Assembly (NCBI RefSeq): GCF_021545845.1
Contig: NZ_CP088924.1
Location: 154,065-218,064, forward strand
DNA from: Rhodanobacter thiooxydans
Lineage (GTDB): Bacteria > Pseudomonadota > Gammaproteobacteria > Xanthomonadales > Rhodanobacteraceae
Reading direction: 5' to 3'
DNA: 64,000 nucleotides
Position numbers and translations under genes: made by a program. Under the pieces are notes generated by a model, which ran no database searches, was not told the DNA's origin, and saw only the letters and a program-made list of their open reading frames with translations. Positions 52,157 through 59,456 of the stretch are shown here, piece by piece (position 1 is the stretch's first letter; the number at the start of each line of letters is the position of its first letter).

Positions 52157-52408
52157 ATGGAAGCGGACGCGAACTACCGTATCGAACATCGCGCGGGCCT
52201 GACGATCGTCTTCGGCACGCTGTCGAGCGAGGACATCCCCGCAGTCACCGCGCACGGTTCGGTGGACGATGTGCTGTCGCCGGAACTGGCCGCGGCGCTG
52301 AACGCCACCTACGTGTTCGGGCCATCGGAGGCGGTCGACGGGCTTCGTGAAGAGTTGCTTGGCCACGCACCGGCGGGCGCCAGGCAAGAGGCGCAGAAAG
52401 GGGCGTGA
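52157..52408 (+). CDS. Small hypothetical protein
   Basis: An excellent AGAGGAGG site precedes the ATG of this 83-residue protein (MEADANYRIEHRAGLTIVFG). It has an acidic middle (SSEDIPAVTAHGSVDDVLS) and a basic Gln/Ala-rich tail. No family recognised. It stands alone between two units. Confidence 0.65.
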   Translation: MEADANYRIEHRAGLTIVFGTLSSEDIPAVTAHGSVDDVLSPELAAALNATYVFGPSEAVDGLREELLGHAPAGARQEAQKGA

Positions 52409-52437
52409 CTTTGCGCCTGATCGGGGCGGGGGACAGT
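52409..52437 (+). promoter_or_regulatory. Recurrent promoter-like element, copy 12
   Basis: CTTTGC, 17 nt, GACAGT; begins one base after the preceding stop and ends 28 nt before the ATG at 52466. Confidence 0.6.
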
Positions 52438-52465
52438 GGCTGCACACCACTTGCCGGAGTGCCCC

Positions 52466-52837
52466 ATGGTCACCTTTTTCGGACTGCTGTTCTTCCTGTG
52501 CCAGATCGCCGTCGCGTACGTCGCGTGGCGCGCCGCCACGGTCAATGACCGCGCCCGGACCATTCCCAAGGCGGCTGCCTGGTTCGCGCTTGTGGCTGCA
52601 TCGGCCTCCATCGGCAGCACGCTCAGCCGCTGGTTCGATCAGCCCACGATTGAGCGGCTCTGGTTGGCGATGGTCTACTGGCAAGAGCAGCCGGTGAAGG
52701 CTCTCGCGATCGGCTACGGACTCACCGCCGTCGGCATCGTGTTCGCAGTGGGGGCCGGCGCGATTGCGACGCAGCTCTATGGGTCCGGTGTGGCGCCGCT
52801 GCTCGCGGCTCGTAACGGCAACCGTCGGCGCCGCTGA
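52466..52837 (+). CDS. Hypothetical membrane protein
   Basis: This 123-residue protein has three hydrophobic helices: VTFFGLLFFLCQIAVAYVAW, AAWFALVAASASIG and ALAIGYGLTAVGIVFAVGAGAIA, and a basic tail (RNGNRRRR). Size and plan resemble the tandem family at 35-37 kb, but sequence similarity is not clear. Single-gene unit with its own promoter-like element. Confidence 0.7.
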   Translation: MVTFFGLLFFLCQIAVAYVAWRAATVNDRARTIPKAAAWFALVAASASIGSTLSRWFDQPTIERLWLAMVYWQEQPVKALAIGYGLTAVGIVFAVGAGAIATQLYGSGVAPLLAARNGNRRRR

Positions 52838-52936
52838 CTGGGGTCGGAAAGCAGGCCCCACAAACCGGGTCGTTTCCAGACACCGCGCCAGCGTGCGCCG
52901 CCTATTGTGGCCCGATCCTGCCGCCGGAGTGATTCC

Positions 52937-53380
52937 ATGCCAGCAACCCTTGCTCGAACTCTCGGACTGACCGCCGTTGCCATGGTCGTCCTGGCCCTTG
53001 TCGCGCCCGTCGGCGCCAATGGCGAGGCGGCAGCATGGGTGGCCCTGGCCGTGATCGCTGCGCTTATCGCCACATATCCAGACACAGAGACGCCACCGGT
53101 TCGCACGGACGTCGGTGAGCCGCGTGCGCCCGCTGTCAACCGGCTGGCGAGCCACTGGCGCGCTGACCGCGCGCGAGCGGCCATCCTCGCCCACATGGGT
53201 AGGCAGCCGGTCCAATCCATTCCGCTGCTGGCATCATTCATGCGCACCGGCTTGGTCGACCACTCCGAGTTGACCCCTGAGGCGGCGCCCGCGTGCCTGC
53301 AGCGGCGAGTGCGCGCCTTGACCGACGGCCGCGCGCTGGAGCTGGCCGAGCTGCTCGGTCTTGAGGTCGAACCACGCTGA
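52937..53380 (+). CDS. Hypothetical membrane-anchored protein
   Basis: This 147-residue protein starts with two hydrophobic helices (LGLTAVAMVVLALVAPVGA and AAAWVALAVIAALIATY), followed by a soluble basic domain with SHWRADRARAAILAHMG and a C-terminal helix. Upstream, TATTGT at 52903 lies 34 nt before the ATG, the usual distance of the recurrent element's downstream box, but the upstream box is degenerate. Unrecognised. Confidence 0.65.
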   Translation: MPATLARTLGLTAVAMVVLALVAPVGANGEAAAWVALAVIAALIATYPDTETPPVRTDVGEPRAPAVNRLASHWRADRARAAILAHMGRQPVQSIPLLASFMRTGLVDHSELTPEAAPACLQRRVRALTDGRALELAELLGLEVEPR

Positions 53381-53441
53381 GGAACGCGCGCCGTTGTCCG
53401 CTGACGACTACCATCCGTCCCATCAATGACGGGAGTGGCGG

Positions 53442-53645
53442 GTGAGGCGCAAGCACTGGCGCGAGGACGATTTCAAAGCAGCGTTCTGCCGGCTGCTTGC
53501 TGCGCGCACGGGCTGGTCGCCCGCGGCCTGCGAGGCTGCGTACGGCCTGCCAGGGCATCGCTTCGGCCAGGAGCCCGCCGATGCCGTTGAGGACTACATC
53601 GAGGGCGCCTTGCGCGATCTGGATCGGCCTGCAGCGGTGGACTGA
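53442..53645 (+). CDS. Small hypothetical protein
   Basis: A GTG starts a 67-residue protein (MRRKHWREDDFKAAFCRLLAARTGW) that is basic at the start and acidic at the end (EPADAVEDYIEGALRDLD). GGGAG lies about 8 nt upstream. No family recognised; the compact helical look could suit a small DNA- or protein-binding factor. Confidence 0.55.
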   Translation: MRRKHWREDDFKAAFCRLLAARTGWSPAACEAAYGLPGHRFGQEPADAVEDYIEGALRDLDRPAAVD

Positions 53646-53709
53646 ACGTCGCGCCGGCGTGTGGTCGGTCGCCGCCGAAACACCGGCCGCTGCGAGGGGT
53701 GTTTCGCAG

Positions 53710-53737
53710 ATTCGGCGCAAACCCGCGGCCCTATGAT
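53710..53737 (+). promoter_or_regulatory. Recurrent promoter-like element, copy 13
   Basis: ATTCGG, 16 nt, TATGAT (an excellent -10 box); ends 30 nt before an ATG at 53768, pointing to the short gene there. Confidence 0.5.
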
Positions 53738-53767
53738 TTCCATGTGGCCGCACTCCCACACGCCTTC

Positions 53768-53998
53768 ATGTCGAAAGACTCGGTCCGGATCTATGCGGGC
53801 AGCATGATCCAGAGTGTACGTTGGCGACCCGCGCCCCCTGTCGGGTCAATGACGTTCCTCCGCAAGGAGGAGAGCGGTCGCAGTCTGGGCACGACGCCTC
53901 CCCCCTGGGGCGTGCTTCGGCGCATGGCACCCCCCCTGTTGCCATGCCGTGCCCAGCCTGTGATCTCCTCGCATCACTCCACGGAATGTCGCCCATGA
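53768..53998 (+). CDS. Probable small protein revealed by promoter position and overlap
   Basis: This 76-residue frame (MSKDSVRIYAGSMIQSVRWRP) is supported by two independent signs: its ATG lies 31 nt after copy 13 of the recurrent element, and its stop overlaps the next gene's ATG as ATGA. The sequence is Pro-rich with little recognisable structure and no good ribosome site, so expression is uncertain. Confidence 0.4.
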   Translation: MSKDSVRIYAGSMIQSVRWRPAPPVGSMTFLRKEESGRSLGTTPPPWGVLRRMAPPLLPCRAQPVISSHHSTECRP

Positions 53999-54309
53999 AG
54001 ACCAGCGCGCTCGTTACGGCCCGAAACCATCGGCCCCATACCGCCAAGGTGCTGGCGCATGCCATCGGGTTCGGCATTCTTGTTGGACTTGCCGTGCTGA
54101 CCGGACAGCTGCTCTGGGCCAGGATCATGCCGCAGGCCCGCCCCATCGACCTTGCTTCGCTTCCCACGTGCTTCGCCGCAGTCATGGCCGCGGTGATCGC
54201 CTATTGTGAAGCGCGCTGGCCGGAACGCACGCTCGGATTCCTGGGGCGCGCCGCCAGCCCGGTGCTCCTGGGCGTCGTGGTCGTGCTCGCCCTCGTCGCT
54301 GGCGCCTGA
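53995..54309 (+). CDS. Hypothetical membrane protein
   Basis: This 104-residue protein has a basic start (MKTSALVTARNHRPHTAK) and three hydrophobic helices: IGFGILVGLAVLTGQLLW, LPTCFAAVMAAVIAYC and PVLLGVVVVLALVAGA. It overlaps the preceding small frame by four bases. Likely inner membrane. No family recognised. Confidence 0.65.
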   Translation: MKTSALVTARNHRPHTAKVLAHAIGFGILVGLAVLTGQLLWARIMPQARPIDLASLPTCFAAVMAAVIAYCEARWPERTLGFLGRAASPVLLGVVVVLALVAGA

Positions 54310-54320
54310 TAGGTTTACTG

Positions 54321-54602
54321 GTGGACGGCAACCCAGGATCGCCGCGCCGGGTGCTGCTGTCACCCTATGCCGCGCCCGAGGAAGTCACGTTGGATTCCCA
54401 GCAGCTTGCGACCGTTCGTGCGGCGCTGGAGTGGTACGTCCAATGCGGCCTCGGTGACCACGCGCTGCGTCCGATTGACATCGCCGAGCTGGCCACCGCG
54501 TCAGGTGCGTGCGATGCGCTGGCCGACGCGGGCCTCGCGCGCCTTCAAGGTCTTCTGGACGACGCTCACCGAGTGAAGTTGCGCTGGCCTCTGCGCGCCT
54601 GA
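54321..54602 (+). CDS. Small hypothetical protein
   Basis: A GTG 11 nt after the previous stop starts a 93-residue protein (MDGNPGSPRRVLLSPYAAPEE). It is helical and acidic in the middle (IDIAELATASGACDALADAGLARLQ). A Cys pair is present but not in a CxxC. Co-transcribed with the gene before it. Unrecognised. Confidence 0.6.
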   Translation: MDGNPGSPRRVLLSPYAAPEEVTLDSQQLATVRAALEWYVQCGLGDHALRPIDIAELATASGACDALADAGLARLQGLLDDAHRVKLRWPLRA

Positions 54603-54711
54603 CTCCCAGTCGGACGACGAGCGAAACGCCACGACGCAATGCGCTGCTTTCGCCCCTCTATGCCTAGACCTGAAGCCTATCGTGGCCCGGTGTTATCCAC
54701 CGACCGCCATC

Positions 54712-55374
54712 ATGCCGTACACCATTCACCCCAAGACCGACGTCATTCTCGTACCTGGCTTGATGCGTACCTGCGCGTCCATGGCTGCGGTCGCTGATGT
54801 GGCCTTGGCCAGCGGCCACCGGACGGGCCGCTTCCACTACTCGCGGTGTGACGCTCCCGCGGTGATCCAGGCGCGTTTGCAGAAGGTCATCCGCGAAGCA
54901 CGCCGTCCCGTGGTCGTGATCGGACACAGCTACGGCGGCCTCCTGGCCGTCAGTGCGTGCCGCCACTCGTCCGTCACGCAGCGCGTAAGCGGCATTCTCT
55001 GCCTCGGCGCGCCGCTGCGCGGCAGCGCGAGTGCGCGACGGTTGGCGACGTTCCGTGCGGGGCGAGCACTCTTGGATGCCTCGGCGGACCTGCTGGGCGC
55101 GGGGCTCGACTATCCGCGTGTGCCGGCGCGGATCGCCATGATCGCCGGCGAGCGCCCGCATGCAGTGGGCCGTCTGGTGCGGACACTGGATGGGCCGAAT
55201 GATGGGACAGTCGCCGTCGCTGAAACGGCGTGGCCCGGGCTGACGGAGCACATCCGTCTTCCGGTAACGCACCAGGGTCTGCTGGCCGACCGCCGCGTCT
55301 TGGCGCATGTGCAGGCGTATCTCGCAACCGGCTCGCTGCTCGGCGAGGCCGGCGTGCCGGCAAGGGCGGCGTGA
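54712..55374 (+). CDS. Alpha/beta hydrolase (lipase-like)
   Basis: ATG 54712 gives 220 residues (a GTG at 54682 is in frame). DVILVPGLMRTCASMAAVADV forms the first strand and oxyanion turn, VVVIGHSYGGLLAV carries the nucleophile elbow (Ser near residue 78), GPNDGTVAVAET holds the likely acidic residue, and VTHQGLL the catalytic His. This is the plan of small PGAP1/lipase-like hydrolases. No signal peptide. TATCGT at 54678 lies 34 nt upstream of the ATG. Substrate unknown. Confidence 0.82.
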   Translation: MPYTIHPKTDVILVPGLMRTCASMAAVADVALASGHRTGRFHYSRCDAPAVIQARLQKVIREARRPVVVIGHSYGGLLAVSACRHSSVTQRVSGILCLGAPLRGSASARRLATFRAGRALLDASADLLGAGLDYPRVPARIAMIAGERPHAVGRLVRTLDGPNDGTVAVAETAWPGLTEHIRLPVTHQGLLADRRVLAHVQAYLATGSLLGEAGVPARAA

Positions 55375-55395
55375 TGCGTGCGGAATTGCCGCTGA

Positions 55396-55424
55396 CTTTG
55401 CGCCGGCTCGCGCTCGCCTACGGT
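55396..55424 (+). promoter_or_regulatory. Recurrent promoter-like element, copy 14
   Basis: CTTTGC, 17 nt, TACGGT; ends 28 nt before the dnaN ATG at 55453. Its downstream box and following bases (..A.TGGACC) resemble copy 16 closely. Confidence 0.65.
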
Positions 55425-55452
55425 GAATGGACCACTCACTGAGGCGACGCCC

Positions 55453-56556
55453 ATGCACTTCCGAATCGCTCGCACCACCCTCCTGCGCCAACTCACTTCC
55501 GTGGCCGGCGCCGCGCAGCGCGGCGCGTCGATGCCGATTCTGGAAAATGTCCTGCTGAACTGCGAGGGCAGCCGTCTCACGGTCAAGGCCACGGACCTGG
55601 AAATCGAGTTGCAGAGCGTCGGCGAGGTCGGCCAGACGCTCAGTGACGGTGCCATTACGGTGCCGAGCAAGAAGCTCGTGGACATCGTGCGCGCCTTGCC
55701 CGATGCGGGGGAGGTCACCGTCAAGCTCACCTCGGGGAAGCTGGCCATCACCTCCGGCAAGGGGCGCTACACGCTCTCCACGCTGCCGGCGACGGAATTT
55801 CCCGAAGCCATGAAGGTGGACGATGCGCGGGCCATCCGTGTCGAAGCAAAGGCACTGCGCCGGGTCATGGATCGCGTGAGCGTAGCGATGGCCAAGGGCG
55901 ACGTGCGTACGTATCTCAACGGCATGCTGCTCAAAGCATCGGGTGACCAGCTCGCATGTGTGGCCAGCGATGGCCACCGTCTCGCGGTCGGTGAGGTGGC
56001 GCTTCCTGCGCCGGTCGCGCAGGACTACTCGGCCATCATTCCGCGCAAGGGCGTCGCACAGATCGTGGGCCTGCTGCCGACGGACGATACGGCTGTGACC
56101 ATCGAGGCGGGCACCGGTCAGGTGCGCGTGGCCGTTGGCGACACCACGCTCACGACCCGCTTGGTCTCCGGGGCATTTCCCGACTTCGAACGCGTCATCC
56201 CCACCGGCTTCGCCGGCTCCCTGTCGGTAAGTGCGGGCGAGCTGCGTGAGGCGGTGGGCCGCGCGGCTTTGCTGGCGGAGTCCAAGTACAACACGTTGCG
56301 GCTGTCCTTCACCGAGGACGGCATCCGTCTGCACACGAAGGCGGAAGGGCAGGGCAGCGCCAACGAGGACGTCGCAGCGCACACCACCGTGCCGAGCATG
56401 GAGTACGGCATCAATCACCACTACCTCGCCGACGCCCTTGACGGGTTCATCGGGGAGACCGCGTGCATCAGCGTGCGCGATTCGGCCACCAGCATGCTCG
56501 TCACGGCCGCTGGCGACACCTCGATTCGCCATGTGGTCATGCCGATGCGCATCTGA
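55453..56556 (+). CDS. dnaN: DNA polymerase III beta sliding clamp
   Basis: This 367-residue protein is a full-length beta clamp (chromosomal clamps are about 366). It has RTTLLRQLTSVAGAAQRGASMPILENVLL at the start, the conserved SKKLVDIVRALP, ASDGHRLAV and FPDFERVIP segments, AESKYNTLRLSF, and the C-terminal HVVMPMRI that matches the conserved VMPMR(L) tail. It would encircle DNA as a dimer and tether polymerases. A complete extra dnaN on a mobile element is unusual and may let the element recruit or outcompete host replication or repair factors. Confidence 0.95.
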   Translation: MHFRIARTTLLRQLTSVAGAAQRGASMPILENVLLNCEGSRLTVKATDLEIELQSVGEVGQTLSDGAITVPSKKLVDIVRALPDAGEVTVKLTSGKLAITSGKGRYTLSTLPATEFPEAMKVDDARAIRVEAKALRRVMDRVSVAMAKGDVRTYLNGMLLKASGDQLACVASDGHRLAVGEVALPAPVAQDYSAIIPRKGVAQIVGLLPTDDTAVTIEAGTGQVRVAVGDTTLTTRLVSGAFPDFERVIPTGFAGSLSVSAGELREAVGRAALLAESKYNTLRLSFTEDGIRLHTKAEGQGSANEDVAAHTTVPSMEYGINHHYLADALDGFIGETACISVRDSATSMLVTAAGDTSIRHVVMPMRI

Positions 56557-56600
56557 GGCAAGGGGGGCGCCTACGCGCCCCCATCAGGAGAACCCAACGC

Positions 56601-57356
56601 ATGTCGCAACCTCAATTCCCGCTTCGTCGCGTCGCCCGAGTAGCGCTCGTGGCGGCCGCGGTCGTCGCTACGTCTGCCATGGTCTATCCGCTCGCGCGCG
56701 ATCGGCTGGCCGACTACCGCGCCAACAAGGCGCTGCTGTCCTCCATGGACGGGATGCGGCCCGGTGGCGACTCGTGGGAAGCATTCACGGCACTGCAGGC
56801 GCAGGAGCGTCGTGTCATGCAGGCGACAGGCGCGAAGGCGCCCAGCGCGCAGGAACGGGTGACGGACCAGGAGCGGAAATGGCTACTGTCCGCGCTGGGC
56901 CAGGGCAACCTGGTCGCGGCGGCATCACTCTTCCCTGACCCACTGCGCCAGGACGATCCGATCTACGCGCCGCAGCGGTTCCAGGCGATCCGCAAGCAGG
57001 CGGCAGAGCGGGTGCTCACGGCCGCCGAGGCGGCGCTGGGACGGCGTGGGGATGCGGCGTACTCCGATCGCTGGATGCTCCACGCGGCCGCGAACATCAA
57101 TGCGCTCGGCGTCGATCGGCCGCGCAATCCGGCTCAAGCCGCGATGCTCTACGAGGCCGCGTTCGAGGCGGGCGACACGCTGGCCGCATTGGGCGCCGCA
57201 GCGATGGCCAAGGAACTGGGGCGGAAGGAGGACGCCTACCGCTGGGCACTCCGCTGTCTCGGTCCATGCCAGACGCCAGGATTCGACCTGTCCGTGTATC
57301 AGGCGGGCCTGAGCCTGCAAGCCATCACCCGGGTGCAAAGGAGCGCCGCACCATGA
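56601..57356 (+). CDS. Exported protein, possibly with Sel1/TPR-like repeats
   Basis: CAGGAG lies 10 nt before this ATG. The 251-residue product has a hydrophobic leader (VALVAAAVVATSAMVYPLA) and a helical C-terminal half with RPRNPAQAAMLYEAAFEAGDTLAALGAAAMAKELG, the spacing of Sel1-like or TPR repeats. It is likely periplasmic and protein-binding. A GC hairpin (GGGGGCGC/GCGCCCCC, 56566-56583) separates it from dnaN. Its stop overlaps the next ATG. Confidence 0.75.
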   Translation: MSQPQFPLRRVARVALVAAAVVATSAMVYPLARDRLADYRANKALLSSMDGMRPGGDSWEAFTALQAQERRVMQATGAKAPSAQERVTDQERKWLLSALGQGNLVAAASLFPDPLRQDDPIYAPQRFQAIRKQAAERVLTAAEAALGRRGDAAYSDRWMLHAAANINALGVDRPRNPAQAAMLYEAAFEAGDTLAALGAAAMAKELGRKEDAYRWALRCLGPCQTPGFDLSVYQAGLSLQAITRVQRSAAP

Positions 57357-57811
57357 CCGATTCTCCCGCTGATACCCCGTCGTTCCACGACGACTATCCG
57401 CAACTCCCAGGCTTCGACGCCCTTATGCAGGTCACGGTGCCAAGACGAGTGACGCTTGAGGAGGGAGACCTCGCGTCGCTCGACCAGCTGAGCGAAATCC
57501 TCATCCATATCCGCCACCTCGCCACGGCACGGCCGCAGGGCGCGCTGGCGCAGATCGAGATCCTGGCCGGCGCGATGGCGAAAACGCCGAGACTGCTGGC
57601 CGAGGGCGTGGCGAACGGCGCCCGCCAAACGCTGGTGTTGGAGCGCCTGGCCGGCGCGCGCGCGCTCGCCCTGGCTGCAGCTCCCCGCGGTGGAGCGGCG
57701 CGCTCAGTTCGAGCCGTCATCGACGCGCACTTCCAGTGTCCCAACGCGGGGAACGAACCCGCCATAAGCGGTGTGCTCCAACGCGAGTCCACAAAGGACG
57801 CAGGACCGTGA
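57353..57811 (+). CDS. Hypothetical helical protein
   Basis: This 152-residue protein (MTDSPADTPSFHDDYPQLPG) overlaps the genes on both sides by four bases (ATGA and GTGA). After an acidic start it is helical and Ala-rich (LIHIRHLATARPQGALAQIEILAGAMA). No known motif. Its strict coupling to the exported protein and the P-loop protein suggests a shared task. Confidence 0.7.
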   Translation: MTDSPADTPSFHDDYPQLPGFDALMQVTVPRRVTLEEGDLASLDQLSEILIHIRHLATARPQGALAQIEILAGAMAKTPRLLAEGVANGARQTLVLERLAGARALALAAAPRGGAARSVRAVIDAHFQCPNAGNEPAISGVLQRESTKDAGP

Positions 57812-58305
57812 ACCCCCCACCGACAGCAGCACTGCTCGTGGTCCAGTCGCGCTGCTCCAGGCACGCGACGCTGAGGGATCGCATCAAGCGCTGGATCATT
57901 CCGCCGTATATCCGCCAACTGGTCGCCGGCGGGACCGTTGTCGTATTGATCGGGCGCGCAGGCGTCGGGAAGACGGTACTACTGAACAAGGCTAAGCTGC
58001 CGCGTGTCCCTCACGGCGTGACCGCGCTGCCTGACGGCCTGTTCGGTCTCGACGAGCCGGCAGGGCACGCCCAGGCGGCTGCGATCAAAGAGCGCTTGCG
58101 CAGCGGTGGCGCCGGGTTTGCGCTGGCGCTGCAGGACGTCACGGACCTGCAGGTGCTTGATCTGCTGCCCGAGCTCGCACAGCGGCCGGTGGTGGAGTTC
58201 TTTGTCATCGAGGACGGCAGCGGACGCGTGGCATACGACACCTACCGATGGATAGCGGCGCACTGGCGTGCCAGCCCTCCGGTAAGCGGCCGACTCGTGG
58301 CCTGA
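57808..58305 (+). CDS. Small P-loop protein
   Basis: A GTG overlapping the previous stop starts a 165-residue protein. VVVLIGRAGVGKTVLLNKAKL (about residues 45-65) is a clear Walker A motif; FFVIEDGSGRV near residue 132 could serve as a degenerate Walker B. It is short for an ATPase and has a basic N-terminus (RDRIKRWIIPPYIRQLV). It may be a KAP- or motor-type adaptor, but no family was matched. Confidence 0.72.
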   Translation: MNPPPTAALLVVQSRCSRHATLRDRIKRWIIPPYIRQLVAGGTVVVLIGRAGVGKTVLLNKAKLPRVPHGVTALPDGLFGLDEPAGHAQAAAIKERLRSGGAGFALALQDVTDLQVLDLLPELAQRPVVEFFVIEDGSGRVAYDTYRWIAAHWRASPPVSGRLVA

Positions 58306-58344
58306 CATTCCGCCGGCGAGACGGCCGGCGCAGATCGAACGGAT

Positions 58345-58373
58345 CTTTGGCCCGCTTGCTGCGCGGTCATCCT
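58345..58373 (+). promoter_or_regulatory. Recurrent promoter-like element, copy 15
   Basis: CTTTGG, 17 nt, CATCCT; ends 25 nt before the ATG at 58399. Confidence 0.55.
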
Positions 58374-58398
58374 CGCTGCACCGCCCGAGGATCCGACC

Positions 58399-59214
58399 AT
58401 GCAACAGACCACCCGCCGCGCGCTCGAGGACCTGCAGTCCAACTTCAACCGCGTAGCCGTCAGCCTGCGCGAGCTGATGGCGATCGCCGCCGAGGCCGCA
58501 GCCTTCGAGTACGACGCGGTTCCCCTCCATCTGCGGCCTTTCCGCCATTTCGCGCAGCATCCGTCCACGACGCTGGCCGACTTCGCACGCCGCACGTGCG
58601 CGGAGGTGGTCGAGGCGATCCGCCGAGAGCTGGCCGGCGCCCACGCGCTCGAGCTCGAGGGTCACGAACGGATCGTGGGAACGTTCTTTGTCGATGCGTC
58701 GCGGACGCTGCCCGCAGAGGGATTCTGCTGCGTCCGGATGGGACAGGCGCTGTATGAGGCGTTCGCGGATGGCGCCGCATCGATGGGCCTTCGCCAGGCG
58801 GCTGATCGCGTGGTGGATCTCTTCCGTCTCTCTGCTGGCACCGCGCCCGAACAGCGCCGCGGGTACATCGTGCTCGACCTGCGCATGCACACCGACCGCT
58901 GGGGCGGGCGACTGTCCTGGTCAAACGATCAGACGCTGGTCCAGGCGTGTCAGGCCATGACGGACGTCGTGTCGGCAATCGACGCGGGAGTCGCCCAGCA
59001 GATGCAGCCAGACGTCGAGCGGCTCCGGCGCGTCGGACAGATGAACCGCTGGGAGCCCTCGCGCACGGCCTACGGTCCGATTGGCCCGGTGGTATTGCGG
59101 GCGTATCAGAACAAGGTCGAGTTTCAGATCCCGCTCGACCTGGCCGCCCGCATCAACGCCTGCCTGACGGAGCATGCATCGAGCTTCGCCGCCTCGACAC
59201 CGGCAGCCGCATGA
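58399..59214 (+). CDS. Hypothetical protein, paralogue of 59457-60296
   Basis: This 271-residue helical protein has PLHLRPFRHFAQHPSTTLADFARRTCAEVVEAIRREL in its first half and ends GPVVLRAYQNKVEFQIPLDLAARINACLTEHASSFA. That ending aligns with the end of the 59457 product (same order of a beta-hairpin and a terminal helix). The two genes look like an old duplication. No catalytic motif recognised. Followed by a terminator at 59351. Confidence 0.75.
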   Translation: MQQTTRRALEDLQSNFNRVAVSLRELMAIAAEAAAFEYDAVPLHLRPFRHFAQHPSTTLADFARRTCAEVVEAIRRELAGAHALELEGHERIVGTFFVDASRTLPAEGFCCVRMGQALYEAFADGAASMGLRQAADRVVDLFRLSAGTAPEQRRGYIVLDLRMHTDRWGGRLSWSNDQTLVQACQAMTDVVSAIDAGVAQQMQPDVERLRRVGQMNRWEPSRTAYGPIGPVVLRAYQNKVEFQIPLDLAARINACLTEHASSFAASTPAAA

Positions 59215-59350
59215 CCTGGTTTGGTGGGGCCGCGCGCCCGCGGTAGCGTGATGGGGAATGGGAGCCACGTAGGTGCCCGGGTGTGGTGGAAGCACGGAGC
59301 GGTGAAGCCCGCAGCGCAAGGATGATCAATCGCCCAGGAGGGCGGCAGGA

Positions 59351-59389
59351 GGGCTCGCGCTGTGGTGGCGCGGGCCCTTGCTGTTTTTG
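59351..59389 (+). terminator. Intrinsic terminator after the 58399 gene
   Basis: GGGCTCGCGC pairs with GCGCGGGCCC (one G-T pair, 7-nt loop), then TTGCTGTTTTT follows. It lies 137 nt past the stop and just before copy 16 of the recurrent element. Confidence 0.75.
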
Positions 59390-59395
59390 GGTCAA

Positions 59396-59424
59396 GTTTG
59401 GCGCGCGCTCGACGGGTCTACGTT
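59396..59424 (+). promoter_or_regulatory. Recurrent promoter-like element, copy 16
   Basis: GTTTGG, 17 nt, TACGTT; ends 32 nt before the ATG at 59457 and starts right after a terminator. Confidence 0.65.
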
Positions 59425-59456
59425 CAGTGGACCGCCCCTTGCCGCGAGAGACGTAG

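Noticed and set aside
51890..53215. 441-residue minus-strand frame across four small plus-strand genes
   Set aside because: The plus-strand genes have ribosome sites and promoter-like elements in the right places; the minus frame does not.
54664..56532. A 622-residue minus-strand frame opposite the hydrolase and dnaN
   Set aside because: Antisense to two clear genes; composition is typical of a shadow frame in GC-rich DNA.
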